In this document: one piece after another, positions 1 through 6,491 of the stretch
Position numbering within the stretch: the first letter of the stretch is position 1
Layout: each line of letters opens with the position of its first letter
Source of the DNA: an uncultured Eubacterium sp.
GTDB taxonomy: Bacteria > Bacillota > Clostridia > Lachnospirales > Lachnospiraceae
Assembly (NCBI GenBank): GCA_905236735.1
Contig: CAJOOU010000080.1
Span: forward strand, 1-12,634
Length of the DNA stretch: 12,634 nucleotides
Direction: 5' to 3'
The notes under the pieces: model-generated
What the model saw: the letters and a program-made list of their open reading frames with translations, nothing else
Told to the model about the DNA's origin: nothing
Databases searched by the model: none
Position numbers and translations under genes: made by a program

Positions 1-1
1 A

Positions 2-478
2 GGACCGCTTACCAATCCCATCCGTCCTAAAAAAATGCTCCTTGGTGTATATGATGAATATCTTGTAGAGCCGCTTGCACAGGTGCTCTACAGTCTCGGA
101 GTCGAAAGAGGAATGGTTGTATACGGTAGAGAAAAACTTGATGAGATATCTGCCTGCGGAGAAACATTCATCTGTGAGTTTGACGGAGGAAATTATAAAT
201 CCTATGTGATACGCCCGGAGGATTTCGGATTTGTCCCGGGCACAAAAGAACAGCTCGTTGGGGGTGAGCCGGAGGAAAATGCACAGATTACCAAAGATAT
301 TCTGGCAGGAAAAGAGACCGGAACAAAGAGAAATGCAGTGCTTCTTAATGCCGGTGCCGCCCTTTATATAGACAAAAAGGCCGGAAGCCTTGAGGAAGGT
401 ATAAGGCTTGCCACTGAAATTATAGACAGCGGCAAGGCTTACGCCAAACTTGAGGAAGTCATAAAAGAGACAAATTAA
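2..478 (+). CDS. trpD: Anthranilate phosphoribosyltransferase, C-terminal part (5' end outside window)
   Basis: TrpD transfers the phosphoribosyl group of PRPP to anthranilate, the second step of tryptophan synthesis from chorismate, in the cytosol. The reading frame is open from base 2, upstream of the first ATG at 35, and begins with GPLTNPIRPKK followed by LLGVYDEYLVEPLAQVLYSLG. This is the conserved central-to-C-terminal TrpD block (GPLTNP ... GVY) of the phosphoribosyltransferase domain. The segment YVIRPEDFGF and the ending SLEEGIRLATEIIDSGKAYAKLEEV are also typical of the family. About 158 residues are visible, roughly half of the usual 330-345, so the ATG at 35 is internal and not a start. 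No trpC or other trp gene follows; a toxin-antitoxin module does. I see no convincing terminator in the 90 bases after the stop. The identification is firm. Confidence 0.95.
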   Translation, partial: GPLTNPIRPKKMLLGVYDEYLVEPLAQVLYSLGVERGMVVYGREKLDEISACGETFICEFDGGNYKSYVIRPEDFGFVPGTKEQLVGGEPEENAQITKDILAGKETGTKRNAVLLNAGAALYIDKKAGSLEEGIRLATEIIDSGKAYAKLEEVIKETN

Positions 479-501
479 TCCTGTCAAGCGTTTATGCTAA
501 G

Positions 502-513
502 TTTGTTGACAAA
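502..513. promoter_or_regulatory. Candidate HigA operator palindrome over the -35 box
   Basis: TTTGT-TG-ACAAA is a 5+5 bp perfect dyad that overlaps the -35 hexamer of the toxin-antitoxin promoter. HigA-type antitoxins usually repress their own promoter by binding such a dyad. The assignment is inferred from position only; 12-bp dyads are common in AT-rich DNA. Confidence 0.35.
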
Positions 514-534
514 AAGGTTAAAACGATGTATCTT
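506..534 (+). promoter_or_regulatory. Promoter of the higBA module
   Basis: TTGACA at 506-511 and TATCTT at 529-534 are separated by exactly 17 bases, a near-consensus vegetative promoter. The predicted transcription start near 541 leaves a leader of about 27 bases before the toxin ATG, containing the purine-rich GAGGAA at 553-558. The -35 box lies inside the small palindrome TTTGTTGACAAA (502-513), a candidate autoregulatory operator. Confidence 0.7.
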
Positions 535-567
535 TAAGGCAGAAGTACTAACGAGGAACAGAAGTAA

Positions 568-849
568 ATGATAGCGGAATGGCATGACAAAGAAGCCGAA
601 AAAATATGGAATATGAAATTCTCGACAAAGCTGCCTCATGACATTCAAAAGGTAGCGAGGAGAAAACTTGTAATGATTAACTCGGCTGCAAGCATAAATG
701 ATTTGAGAATACCTCCGTCCAATCATCTCGAAGAATTAAAAGGTGAACGAGAGGGACAGCATAGTATTAGAATTAATGATCAATATCGAATTTGCTTTTA
801 TTGGAATAACGGAAATGTGATCATTCAAGAAATAGGTGATTATCACTAA
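568..849 (+). CDS. higB: HigB-like toxin (RelE/ParE superfamily mRNA interferase)
   Basis: The 93-residue product matches the HigB toxin family in length and layout. It has an N-terminal EAEKIWNMKFSTKLPHDIQK helix region, the central RRKLVMINSAASINDLRIPPSNHLEELKGER segment split around the conserved 'L..PPSN.LE.LKG' motif, and the C-terminal strand block SIRINDQYRICFYW followed by a final DYH. HigB toxins are ribosome-dependent endoribonucleases that cut translated mRNA and are neutralised by HigA. An in-frame TAA directly precedes the ATG at 568, so no longer start is possible. The toxin comes first, as is usual in higBA and opposite to most other type II modules. The antitoxin gene starts 13 bases after the stop, with its ribosome binding site overlapping the toxin stop codon. 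Chromosomal HigBA modules are commonly transferred horizontally; I see no flanking repeats that prove insertion here. Confidence 0.9.
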   Translation: MIAEWHDKEAEKIWNMKFSTKLPHDIQKVARRKLVMINSAASINDLRIPPSNHLEELKGEREGQHSIRINDQYRICFYWNNGNVIIQEIGDYH

Positions 850-862
850 GGAGGTGGCATAT

Positions 863-1165
863 ATGATGGATTTAGAACCTACATCACCGGGAGAAGTATT
901 ACAGGAAGAGTTCCTGAAACCAATGAATGTAACAGCATATAGACTTGCCAAGGAGATACACATTCCTCAGTCAAGGATCAGTGATATCGTAAGTGGCAAG
1001 AGAAGAATAACAGCAGACACTGCTATGAGATTTGCAATGTACTTTGGAACTACTCCTCAGTTTTGGCTGAATATTCAAAATCAGTATGACCTCGATATGC
1101 TTAAAGTATCAGGTGAGATTGTTGATATGTCAGATATCAGACCTTGCAATCTGATGCAAGGATAA
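863..1165 (+). CDS. higA: HigA-like antitoxin (XRE-family HTH)
   Basis: The 100-residue product carries the HigA signature: an N-terminal PTSPGEVLQEEFLKP motif, then an XRE helix-turn-helix (about residues 22-60, including YRLAKEIHIPQSRISDIVSGKR and ITADTAMRFAMYFG), then TTPQFWLNIQNQYDLD. HigA binds and neutralises HigB and, alone or with HigB, represses the shared promoter. I chose ATG 863 because AAGGAGGTGG at 848-857 lies 5-8 bases upstream. The in-frame ATG at 836 lies inside the toxin gene with no ribosome binding site, and ATG 866 is a possible alternative one codon later. The strong Shine-Dalgarno overlapping the toxin stop fits the need to make antitoxin in excess of toxin. Confidence 0.9.
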   Translation: MMDLEPTSPGEVLQEEFLKPMNVTAYRLAKEIHIPQSRISDIVSGKRRITADTAMRFAMYFGTTPQFWLNIQNQYDLDMLKVSGEIVDMSDIRPCNLMQG

Positions 1166-1240
1166 ATGGTTTTTATTGATTTAAGTCATAAAATAAAAAT
1201 GTTTTTCAGTACATATCCGCCCCTTGAGTTAAAATAAGCC

Positions 1241-1269
1241 TTGTTATATATGAAAATATCGGGTATAAT
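1241..1269 (+). promoter_or_regulatory. Promoter of the BKACE gene
   Basis: TTGTTA (1241-1246) and a perfect TATAAT (1264-1269) are 17 bases apart. The predicted start near 1276 gives a leader of about 78 bases ending in AAGGAGAG (1339-1346), 7 bases before the ATG. The remainder of the 1166-1353 gap holds only AT-rich sequence behind higA, with the weak arms TTTTTATT/AATAAAAA; I do not call that a terminator. Confidence 0.65.
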
Positions 1270-1278
1270 AATTCATAG

Positions 1279-1321
1279 CGGTTAAAAGCCGTATATAAGT
1301 GATGACTGACCCTATGGGTCA
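1279..1321 (+). promoter_or_regulatory. Two small hairpins or dyads in the leader of the BKACE mRNA
   Basis: The predicted 5' leader contains a stem CGGTT/AGCCG (1279-1291, one G-U pair) and a perfect TGACCC-TAT-GGGTCA dyad (1307-1321). Either could stabilise the 5' end of an abundant mRNA. The second could instead be a protein-binding operator downstream of the promoter. No known riboswitch fold is recognisable in so short a leader. Confidence 0.4.
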
Positions 1322-1353
1322 ATAAACAAAATATATATAAGGAGAGTAATCAA

Positions 1354-2361
1354 ATGGCTAAAACTATTATTACAGCAGCCCTTACCGGAGCTGTTACACC
1401 ACATGGTTATGATGTTCCGGAAACACCGGAAGAAATTGCAAAGTGCGCATATGATGTATGGAAAGCAGGTGCTGCTATCGTTCATCTTCATATGAGAGAC
1501 GATCAGGGTGCAGGTGTTATGGATCCTGTTAAATTTTACCAGACAATCAAGATTTTAAGAACAGAGTATCCGGATTGCGATGTTATCGTAAACTGCACAT
1601 CATCAGGTGACAACCGTGTATCTGATGATTCACCGTACGGAAACCACATCCGTATGCTTCATCACAAGATTGTACCGGGCATCCAGATGGGTACATTTGA
1701 TGCAGGTTCATTCAACTGGGGTATCCCGGGTGGTATCTTCTCTAACTCACCTACAATGCTTACAGAGCTTGGACAGCTTTACCTTGAGAAGAACATCAAG
1801 CCTGAGTTCGAAGTATTTGATATGGGTATGATTCGTGCCGTAGGCGTATATTGGAAGAAGGGTATTGTAAAGGCTCCGCTTCACTTCCAGCTCTGTCTCG
1901 GAGTTGTAGGTGGTATGGCAGCTACACCGGAAGATGTACAGACAATGCTTTCTGAAATCAGACGCCTTCAGTCTGAGGGTAACCTTCCTCAGGAAGTTAC
2001 AGTATCAGGCTTTGGTATCGGTAAAGGACACCTTCCTGTTATGTTCGCTATGATTGCAAACGGACATCACATCCGTGTAGGTATGGAAGATAATGTCGTT
2101 TACGGTAAGGACAAAGACGGCAACAAGATTCTTGCTACAAACCTTATGCTCGTTGAGCGTGCTGCACGCGCAGTAGAAGCATTCGGAAACGAGTGTGCTA
2201 CTCCGGCAGAAGCAAGAGAAATGCTTGGTCTTGCACCGCTTGACAGAGAAGCTGAGGTTAAGGCTTTAGAGGCTCTTACTATCGAAGAAATCGAAGCTGC
2301 TAAGAAGGCATGTGCTGATGAATACGGTACAACTTACAAGCAGGAAGAGGGTATGGGCTAA
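1354..2361 (+). CDS. BKACE/Kce-family beta-keto acid cleavage enzyme (DUF849)
   Basis: The 335-residue protein belongs to the beta-keto acid cleavage enzyme family. Its founding member, Kce, condenses 3-keto-5-aminohexanoate with acetyl-CoA to give acetoacetate and 3-aminobutyryl-CoA in lysine fermentation. The fold is a Zn-dependent TIM barrel. Visible here are the metal-binding HLHMRD (His44, His46), the GMEDN motif (Glu245, Asp246), Arg241 four residues before Glu245 as in Kce, VNCTSSG near residue 80, and APLHFQLCLGVVGG in mid-protein. The C-terminal LVERAARAVEAFG...ATPAEAREMLGL block is also typical. The start is fixed by AAGGAGAG at 1339-1346. No other lysine-fermentation genes (kamA, kamDE, kdd, kal) are in the window and the gene has its own promoter and terminator, so the true keto acid substrate is unknown. 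Codon use differs from the neighbours: none of its 22 isoleucines uses ATA and I see no AGG or CGG arginine codons, which suggests very high expression. Confidence 0.88.
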   Translation: MAKTIITAALTGAVTPHGYDVPETPEEIAKCAYDVWKAGAAIVHLHMRDDQGAGVMDPVKFYQTIKILRTEYPDCDVIVNCTSSGDNRVSDDSPYGNHIRMLHHKIVPGIQMGTFDAGSFNWGIPGGIFSNSPTMLTELGQLYLEKNIKPEFEVFDMGMIRAVGVYWKKGIVKAPLHFQLCLGVVGGMAATPEDVQTMLSEIRRLQSEGNLPQEVTVSGFGIGKGHLPVMFAMIANGHHIRVGMEDNVVYGKDKDGNKILATNLMLVERAARAVEAFGNECATPAEAREMLGLAPLDREAEVKALEALTIEEIEAAKKACADEYGTTYKQEEGMG

Positions 2362-2390
2362 AGATTCCTTTAGACATAAGCAGTAAATAT

Positions 2391-2423
2391 AAATCCCTGC
2401 AGCATATGCTGCAGGGATTTTTT
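2391..2423 (+). terminator. Rho-independent terminator of the BKACE gene
   Basis: A 30-bp perfect palindrome at 2391-2420 (arms AAATCCCTGCAGCAT and its complement) is followed by further T residues. The GC-rich CCCTGCAGC core beside a T tract is a textbook intrinsic terminator, 30 bases after the stop codon. Confidence 0.93.
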
Positions 2424-2432
2424 AAAGGAAGA

Positions 2433-2441
2433 TGGTATAAT
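2433..2441 (+). promoter_or_regulatory. Extended -10 promoter of rsmE
   Basis: TGG followed by TATAAT (2436-2441) forms an extended -10 element just after the upstream terminator. No good -35 hexamer is visible at 16-18 bases. The predicted start near 2448 would leave a short leader with AAGGAG at 2461-2466, 4 bases before the ATG. Confidence 0.5.
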
Positions 2442-2470
2442 TATGCTACTCAAATCGGATAAGGAGTAAT

Positions 2471-3217
2471 ATGTATCAGTTTTTTGTTGAAGAAAATGCT
2501 GTTTGCGGAAATGAGATTTTCATAGAGGATGGCGATGTTAACCATATAAAAAATGTTCTGAGGATGAAAAAGGGAGACAAGATAAGAGTCTGCACCAGGG
2601 GCGGAGACGGAGCCTGCTATATGTGTGAGATATCAGATGTTACTGATGATACGGTAAGAGCTGATATTATATACAAAGAGGAAAATACCAGCGAGCTGCC
2701 GGCGCGGATACATCTTTTTCAGGGCTTGCCAAAGGGCGATAAGATGGAACTTGTTATTCAAAAGACAGTGGAACTTGGGGTGCATGAAATCGTCCCTGTG
2801 GCTATGAAAAACTGTGTTGTAAAGCTTGATGATAAAAAGGCAGCCAAGAAGATAGTAAGATGGCAGGGCATATCGGAAAGTGCTGCAAAACAGTCAAAGC
2901 GTATGATCATCCCAAAGGTTCATGGCGTTATGGGGTTTGCTGAAGCCCTTAAATATGCCGGGGATATGGATATGATTATCCTGCCTTATGAGAACGCCGC
3001 GGGTATGGAGTCGGCAAAGAGGGCATTTGATATGGTAAAACCCGGAATGGATGTAGCCGTATTTATAGGACCTGAGGGCGGATTTGATCCATCGGAGATA
3101 GACAGGGCTGAGGGAAAAAGCGACATCATATCTTTAGGCAGCCGTATTCTTCGCACGGAAACGGCCGGGATGGCGGTACTGTCAATACTGATGTACGAAC
3201 TTGAAACAAAGCTGTAG
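2471..3217 (+). CDS. rsmE: 16S rRNA (uracil-1498-N3)-methyltransferase RsmE
   Basis: RsmE methylates N3 of U1498 in helix 44 of 16S rRNA using S-adenosylmethionine, acting on the assembled small subunit. The 248-residue length is normal. An N-terminal PUA-like RNA-binding domain (about residues 1-70, with DVNHIKNVLRMKKGD) precedes a SPOUT methyltransferase domain. That domain shows LPKGDKMELVIQKTVELGV (about 86-104), RWQGISESAAKQSKR (130-144), FIGPEGGF (198-205) and the SAM-binding knot SLGSRILRTETA (221-232). AAGGAG at 2461-2466 fixes the start. The gene appears monocistronic, with its own extended -10 promoter and a terminator overlapping its last codons. In many Firmicutes rsmE follows prmA or dnaJ; here that neighbourhood is absent. 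Confidence 0.96.
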   Translation: MYQFFVEENAVCGNEIFIEDGDVNHIKNVLRMKKGDKIRVCTRGGDGACYMCEISDVTDDTVRADIIYKEENTSELPARIHLFQGLPKGDKMELVIQKTVELGVHEIVPVAMKNCVVKLDDKKAAKKIVRWQGISESAAKQSKRMIIPKVHGVMGFAEALKYAGDMDMIILPYENAAGMESAKRAFDMVKPGMDVAVFIGPEGGFDPSEIDRAEGKSDIISLGSRILRTETAGMAVLSILMYELETKL

Positions 3218-3255
3218 AGGATGCAACCTCTACAGCTTTTTCTCGATTTTTTTGA
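3208..3255 (+). terminator. Rho-independent terminator overlapping the rsmE stop codon
   Basis: AAAGCTGTAGAGG (3208-3220) and CCTCTACAGCTTT (3227-3239) form a 13-bp perfect stem around the loop ATGCAA, followed by two T runs (3237-3241 and 3247-3253). The left arm contains the last two codons and the TAG stop of rsmE. Confidence 0.92.
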
Positions 3256-3279
3256 CTTAATATGATATTATAGTAAAAA
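3252..3279 (+). promoter_or_regulatory. Candidate promoter of the calpain operon
   Basis: TTGACT (3252-3257) directly follows the rsmE terminator. Two -10 choices exist: TAAAAA at 3274-3279 with 16-base spacing, or an extended -10 TGA-TATTAT at 3263-3271 that would work without this -35. Either gives a leader of about 80-90 bases before ATG 3364. The exact element is uncertain, but an independent promoter is expected because a strong terminator lies immediately upstream. Confidence 0.45.
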
Positions 3280-3363
3280 TGACAGAAAATAGGAAAAGGC
3301 CTGCGCCAAAGATTGAAGATTGTATAAATGAAGGCAATTTTCCGGAGGCGGAAAGGAGATACT

Positions 3364-5982
3364 ATGGATTTATTTGAAAAACAGGAGAATATCAATATAG
3401 AACGGCATTCCGTAAAGATGGAAGAGCCGCAGATGATGATGTCCTTTAAAGAGGATTTCAAAATGCATGAGGAGCAAAACGAAAGAGTTTCGGTAAAGCT
3501 TCAGGCAGATCCGTCCATAGTGACAATGCCACCCATGCAAAAGCCGAAGTCTATGACTGTCATGAGCAAGCTTGATATTGCAAACAAGGTTGCTTTAAAA
3601 ACGCGCGAAGAAAGAATGACCCGCTCCGATATCAGCCGTGTTAGGGAAAAGGAGAATTTTAAGAACCTTATCGAAAAGACAAGTAAGGAAGAGAGGGAGA
3701 AGCTTCCGGAAGATATTAAACAGATATACAAGCTTTTGGATGAATACAATGGCATAAATCTTACAGCATCCTCGGATGCAGCAAAAGAAACTAAGATGAA
3801 TATATTAAGAAGAGGCCTCAGATGGATTTTCAGGAGGGGAAAAAAAAGAAAGGCTATCCGCAGGGAGGAGGAAAGTCTTCGGGATGCGAGATTTGGTATT
3901 ATAGCTGCCATCAAAAAATACGGCAAAAAACAGGAATATGTAAATATCTGTGATACTTTAAAAGATTATCTTACAGTCATAAACAAAACCATGGGAATGA
4001 TACCCGATGAAGAAAAATGTAATAGCCGGGAAGAAAGATTCAAAAAAAAGGGTTGGAAAATGGAAGGAGCCACTGAGCTGAATACCAAGGACAGGAAGCT
4101 TCAGATGACGGGAGAAGAGGGCTTTTTTACCAACCTTGTGCAGGGATTGCGAACTTATGAAACACGCAATGATGCACCACTTTTTGCTCATGAGCCCTGT
4201 ACAGAGGACATACAGCAGGGGGCACTGGGTGATTGCTGGTTTTTGGCGGCTTTAGCCAGCGTTGTAAAGGAAAGTCCGCAAGCTATCCGTGATATGATGC
4301 TGGATAATGCCGATGGTTCGGTAACGGTTCGTTTCTTTGAAGAAAATAAAGACGGTAGTGCAATGGTGCCTTATTATGTAACGGTATCAAAACAGGTGCC
4401 GAAGCATTATGCTGTAGATTGTTTCTGGGTACAGATAATGGAAAAGGCATATTCGGCGTTTAGGCAGGCCCATGCGGAAAAAGATGGAAAAACCGGCAAG
4501 AGTATATTGAAAAGAGGAAAGAAGAAAAAGAAGATTAAAGACAATGTAATAGACTATGGATATATAGATGGAGGAGATGCATATGAAGCGGTTGAAAATC
4601 TTACAGGAGTAAAAGGCCGGAAGGAAAGCATAGTATTTAAGACCACTGATAGTTACATTAGCGTTACTGATTTATTAGTAGATAAGATGGAACAGATGCA
4701 TCCGGAATCAAGAAAGCAGAAGATGATTGAAAAAAAGATATCATCCATAAATGGCAGGCTGGAAGAAAGGACAAAAGAAGGAAAAGTATCGGGCTGGAAT
4801 AAGATGGCGAATAAATACGAAAATTTCTTAAAAAAATATCGAGATGTCTTTGGCATAAAAAAAATTGAAAATCTAGCTGATATAACAAAATTCATAGAAA
4901 AACTTGAGGAGAGAAATAAGAATGATTATGAAGATGTGAAAAATGCGCGTGAACTTGCGCAAGGCTTACCGGAAAATATAAGAGAGCTAAACATGAAAAG
5001 TGTCAATGAGGGGCTTGAGACGGCTGACAGAGAAGCTGAAATAATTAAAGAGATAAAAGCAGCCATGGAAGAAGTGAATAACGAGGAAGGAATTATAAAA
5101 CTGCGCAAGGATAAAGAAAATCTTGAAAATCAGAGAGACGATTCAAAAAAGGGAATTACTTATCCGCCGAATATGTCGGAAAAAGTTGAAAAATTCATTG
5201 GAAAAGATAATGAGAACAGAGACAAAATTTTGAAAGCACTGTCCACTACGGTAAGAACCGTGTTGCATAAACACGAGGTCATAGTAATGCATGAGGCGAA
5301 TAATGCAAAGGCAGACAAAAAAATCCGGAAAAAGATAAAGATGGATAATAGAGCGAACATTCTTTTTAGTAAAATGAAGCCTGGCTTTTACAAAGAATAC
5401 CTTGATCTTTTGGAGAAACGTATTAAAGGAGAGGTAGTAGCGGTTGACTTCGACCAGGTTTTTGAGCAGACCAAGTTTCATGTTCAGGCATATTTGGGCA
5501 AATACAATGTTGATCTGGGGGCTGCAGAAGAACTTGTAAAGGAATGGATGCTTGGCATTGTAAGTACGATGAAAGAAAATATTGCTTCCCTGCCATCGGC
5601 AAATTATAAGGAACCAAAGCGTGACGCATTTGAAGGCGACTATAGCGCAGAGGAAGATGAACAGTGGGAGCATATGATGTATTTGTACAACAACAAAGCT
5701 GTTATGAATGCCGGTTCTAAAGGGACGAGCGACAAGAATTCATCGAATGGAATTGTTGAAGGACATGCTTATACAATTTATAAACTTGAAGAAGTCGGAA
5801 ACTGCCGATTCGTGCACCTCAGAAATCCGCATGCAGCTACTACTGCCAAGTATGAACAGGATGAAAAAACAGGTCTGTACACTCAAAAGGGGAACGAAGA
5901 AGATACGAGCGGTGTATTTGCAATGGAGTTTAGCAACTTCTGTAAATCATATGATAGTCTTTATGTAAATGAAAGGGGATAA
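3364..5982 (+). CDS. Calpain-family (C2) cysteine protease with split catalytic domain
   Basis: The 872-residue protein contains a calpain-type catalytic domain at its end. The first half holds QQGALGDCWFLAALASVV, with oxyanion Gln285 and nucleophile Cys291, then FWVQIMEKAY (from about 354) and YIDGGDAYEAVENLTG (about 399-414). The second half holds EGHAYTIYKLEE (His801), FVHLRNPHA (Asn821) and the closing FAMEFSNFCKSYDSLYVN. Cys and His are 510 residues apart, against about 157 in human calpain-1, so roughly 350 residues are inserted. The insertion is Lys/Glu-rich and largely helical, with probable coiled coil around 440-600. The first 255 residues are also charged, with a basic patch RRGLRWIFRRGKKRK, and match no family I recognise. 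No signal peptide, membrane span or EF-hand is visible. ATG 3364 is chosen for AAAGGAGAT at 3352-3360; the in-frame ATG 3328 lacks a ribosome binding site. It is the first gene of a three-gene operon. Substrate and trigger are unknown; cytosolic or secreted action are both possible. Confidence 0.88.
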   Translation: MDLFEKQENINIERHSVKMEEPQMMMSFKEDFKMHEEQNERVSVKLQADPSIVTMPPMQKPKSMTVMSKLDIANKVALKTREERMTRSDISRVREKENFKNLIEKTSKEEREKLPEDIKQIYKLLDEYNGINLTASSDAAKETKMNILRRGLRWIFRRGKKRKAIRREEESLRDARFGIIAAIKKYGKKQEYVNICDTLKDYLTVINKTMGMIPDEEKCNSREERFKKKGWKMEGATELNTKDRKLQMTGEEGFFTNLVQGLRTYETRNDAPLFAHEPCTEDIQQGALGDCWFLAALASVVKESPQAIRDMMLDNADGSVTVRFFEENKDGSAMVPYYVTVSKQVPKHYAVDCFWVQIMEKAYSAFRQAHAEKDGKTGKSILKRGKKKKKIKDNVIDYGYIDGGDAYEAVENLTGVKGRKESIVFKTTDSYISVTDLLVDKMEQMHPESRKQKMIEKKISSINGRLEERTKEGKVSGWNKMANKYENFLKKYRDVFGIKKIENLADITKFIEKLEERNKNDYEDVKNARELAQGLPENIRELNMKSVNEGLETADREAEIIKEIKAAMEEVNNEEGIIKLRKDKENLENQRDDSKKGITYPPNMSEKVEKFIGKDNENRDKILKALSTTVRTVLHKHEVIVMHEANNAKADKKIRKKIKMDNRANILFSKMKPGFYKEYLDLLEKRIKGEVVAVDFDQVFEQTKFHVQAYLGKYNVDLGAAEELVKEWMLGIVSTMKENIASLPSANYKEPKRDAFEGDYSAEEDEQWEHMMYLYNNKAVMNAGSKGTSDKNSSNGIVEGHAYTIYKLEEVGNCRFVHLRNPHAATTAKYEQDEKTGLYTQKGNEEDTSGVFAMEFSNFCKSYDSLYVNERG

Positions 5983-5984
5983 AA

Positions 5985-6491
5985 GTGGACGAAAAAGATA
6001 TGATGAGAGGGTATATGGCTCTTGAGCAAATCGCAGAGCAAGCCGGTTGCCCGGGAAAGATATTTATGCAAAATGAGGAAGGCAAAGAAACTTTTATGCT
6101 TATGCTTGACGGCGATGAACTTACTAAAGAACATAAAACCGTAAGACCCGAGCCTGTTATGGTCTTCCTTTCCGAACTTATGACGGATACTGATAATAAG
6201 GGAAAAAAGGCAGCTCTTTTGTCTCTAACCCAGACGATCAGATATAATAAGGCTGACGAAGATATTATTAAAGACTGTCTGCATGAATGGCAAAGCAGTG
6301 TGATATCTTTAGGTGTGATATGGGATCAGGATGAAGAAATGTTTGTACTAAAGAATGCTTTTCCGCTCCCTAACGGAACAGACGGACTTATCCCACAGGT
6401 GTTTTTGCGCTCCGTAGAGATCTTCAGGAACGAAGCAGAGAGGCTTTATGAAATATTGAATTTAAAACTTACGGGAGGTGAAGAGGCATGA
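5985..6491 (+). CDS. Small acidic protein, possibly YbjN / type III chaperone-like
   Basis: This 168-residue acidic protein is not one I can assign firmly. The alternation of an N-terminal helix (MALEQIAEQAGC), a hydrophobic strand (KETFMLMLDGDEL), a central stretch (VMVFLSELM ... AALLSLTQTIRY) and the C-terminal block from Cys98 (CLHEWQ, then EEMFVLKNAFPLP and a long helix VEIFRNEAERLYEILNL) resembles YbjN and type III secretion chaperone-like folds. That is a pattern judgement, not a database match. The start is GTG at 5985: AAAGGGG inside the last codons of the protease gene lies 6 bases upstream, and only two bases separate the protease stop from this start, so the two are translationally coupled. 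ATG 6000 is a weaker alternative. The next gene overlaps its stop by four bases (ATGA). The position suggests a dedicated partner, chaperone or adaptor of the protease. Confidence 0.7.
   Translation: MDEKDMMRGYMALEQIAEQAGCPGKIFMQNEEGKETFMLMLDGDELTKEHKTVRPEPVMVFLSELMTDTDNKGKKAALLSLTQTIRYNKADEDIIKDCLHEWQSSVISLGVIWDQDEEMFVLKNAFPLPNGTDGLIPQVFLRSVEIFRNEAERLYEILNLKLTGGEEA

Noticed and set aside
1169..1206. AT-rich arms after higA considered as a terminator
   Set aside because: The possible stem is only A-T pairs with a large loop, so it would be unstable and does not meet the GC-stem plus U-tract pattern seen at the other terminators here.
1607..1831. Overlapping 74-codon frame inside the BKACE gene
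   Set aside because: It is out of frame within a highly conserved enzyme gene and has no recognisable motif or start signal.
3328..3363. Upstream ATG giving the protease 12 more residues
   Set aside because: It has no ribosome binding site, whereas ATG 3364 has AAAGGAGAT at ideal spacing; the extra residues would include that site.
5143..5673. Minus-strand open frame of 176 codons inside the calpain gene
   Set aside because: The hydrophobic, Phe/Cys-rich translation is the usual antisense of a Lys/Glu-rich coding sequence. The protease frame on the plus strand is continuous and carries the known motifs.
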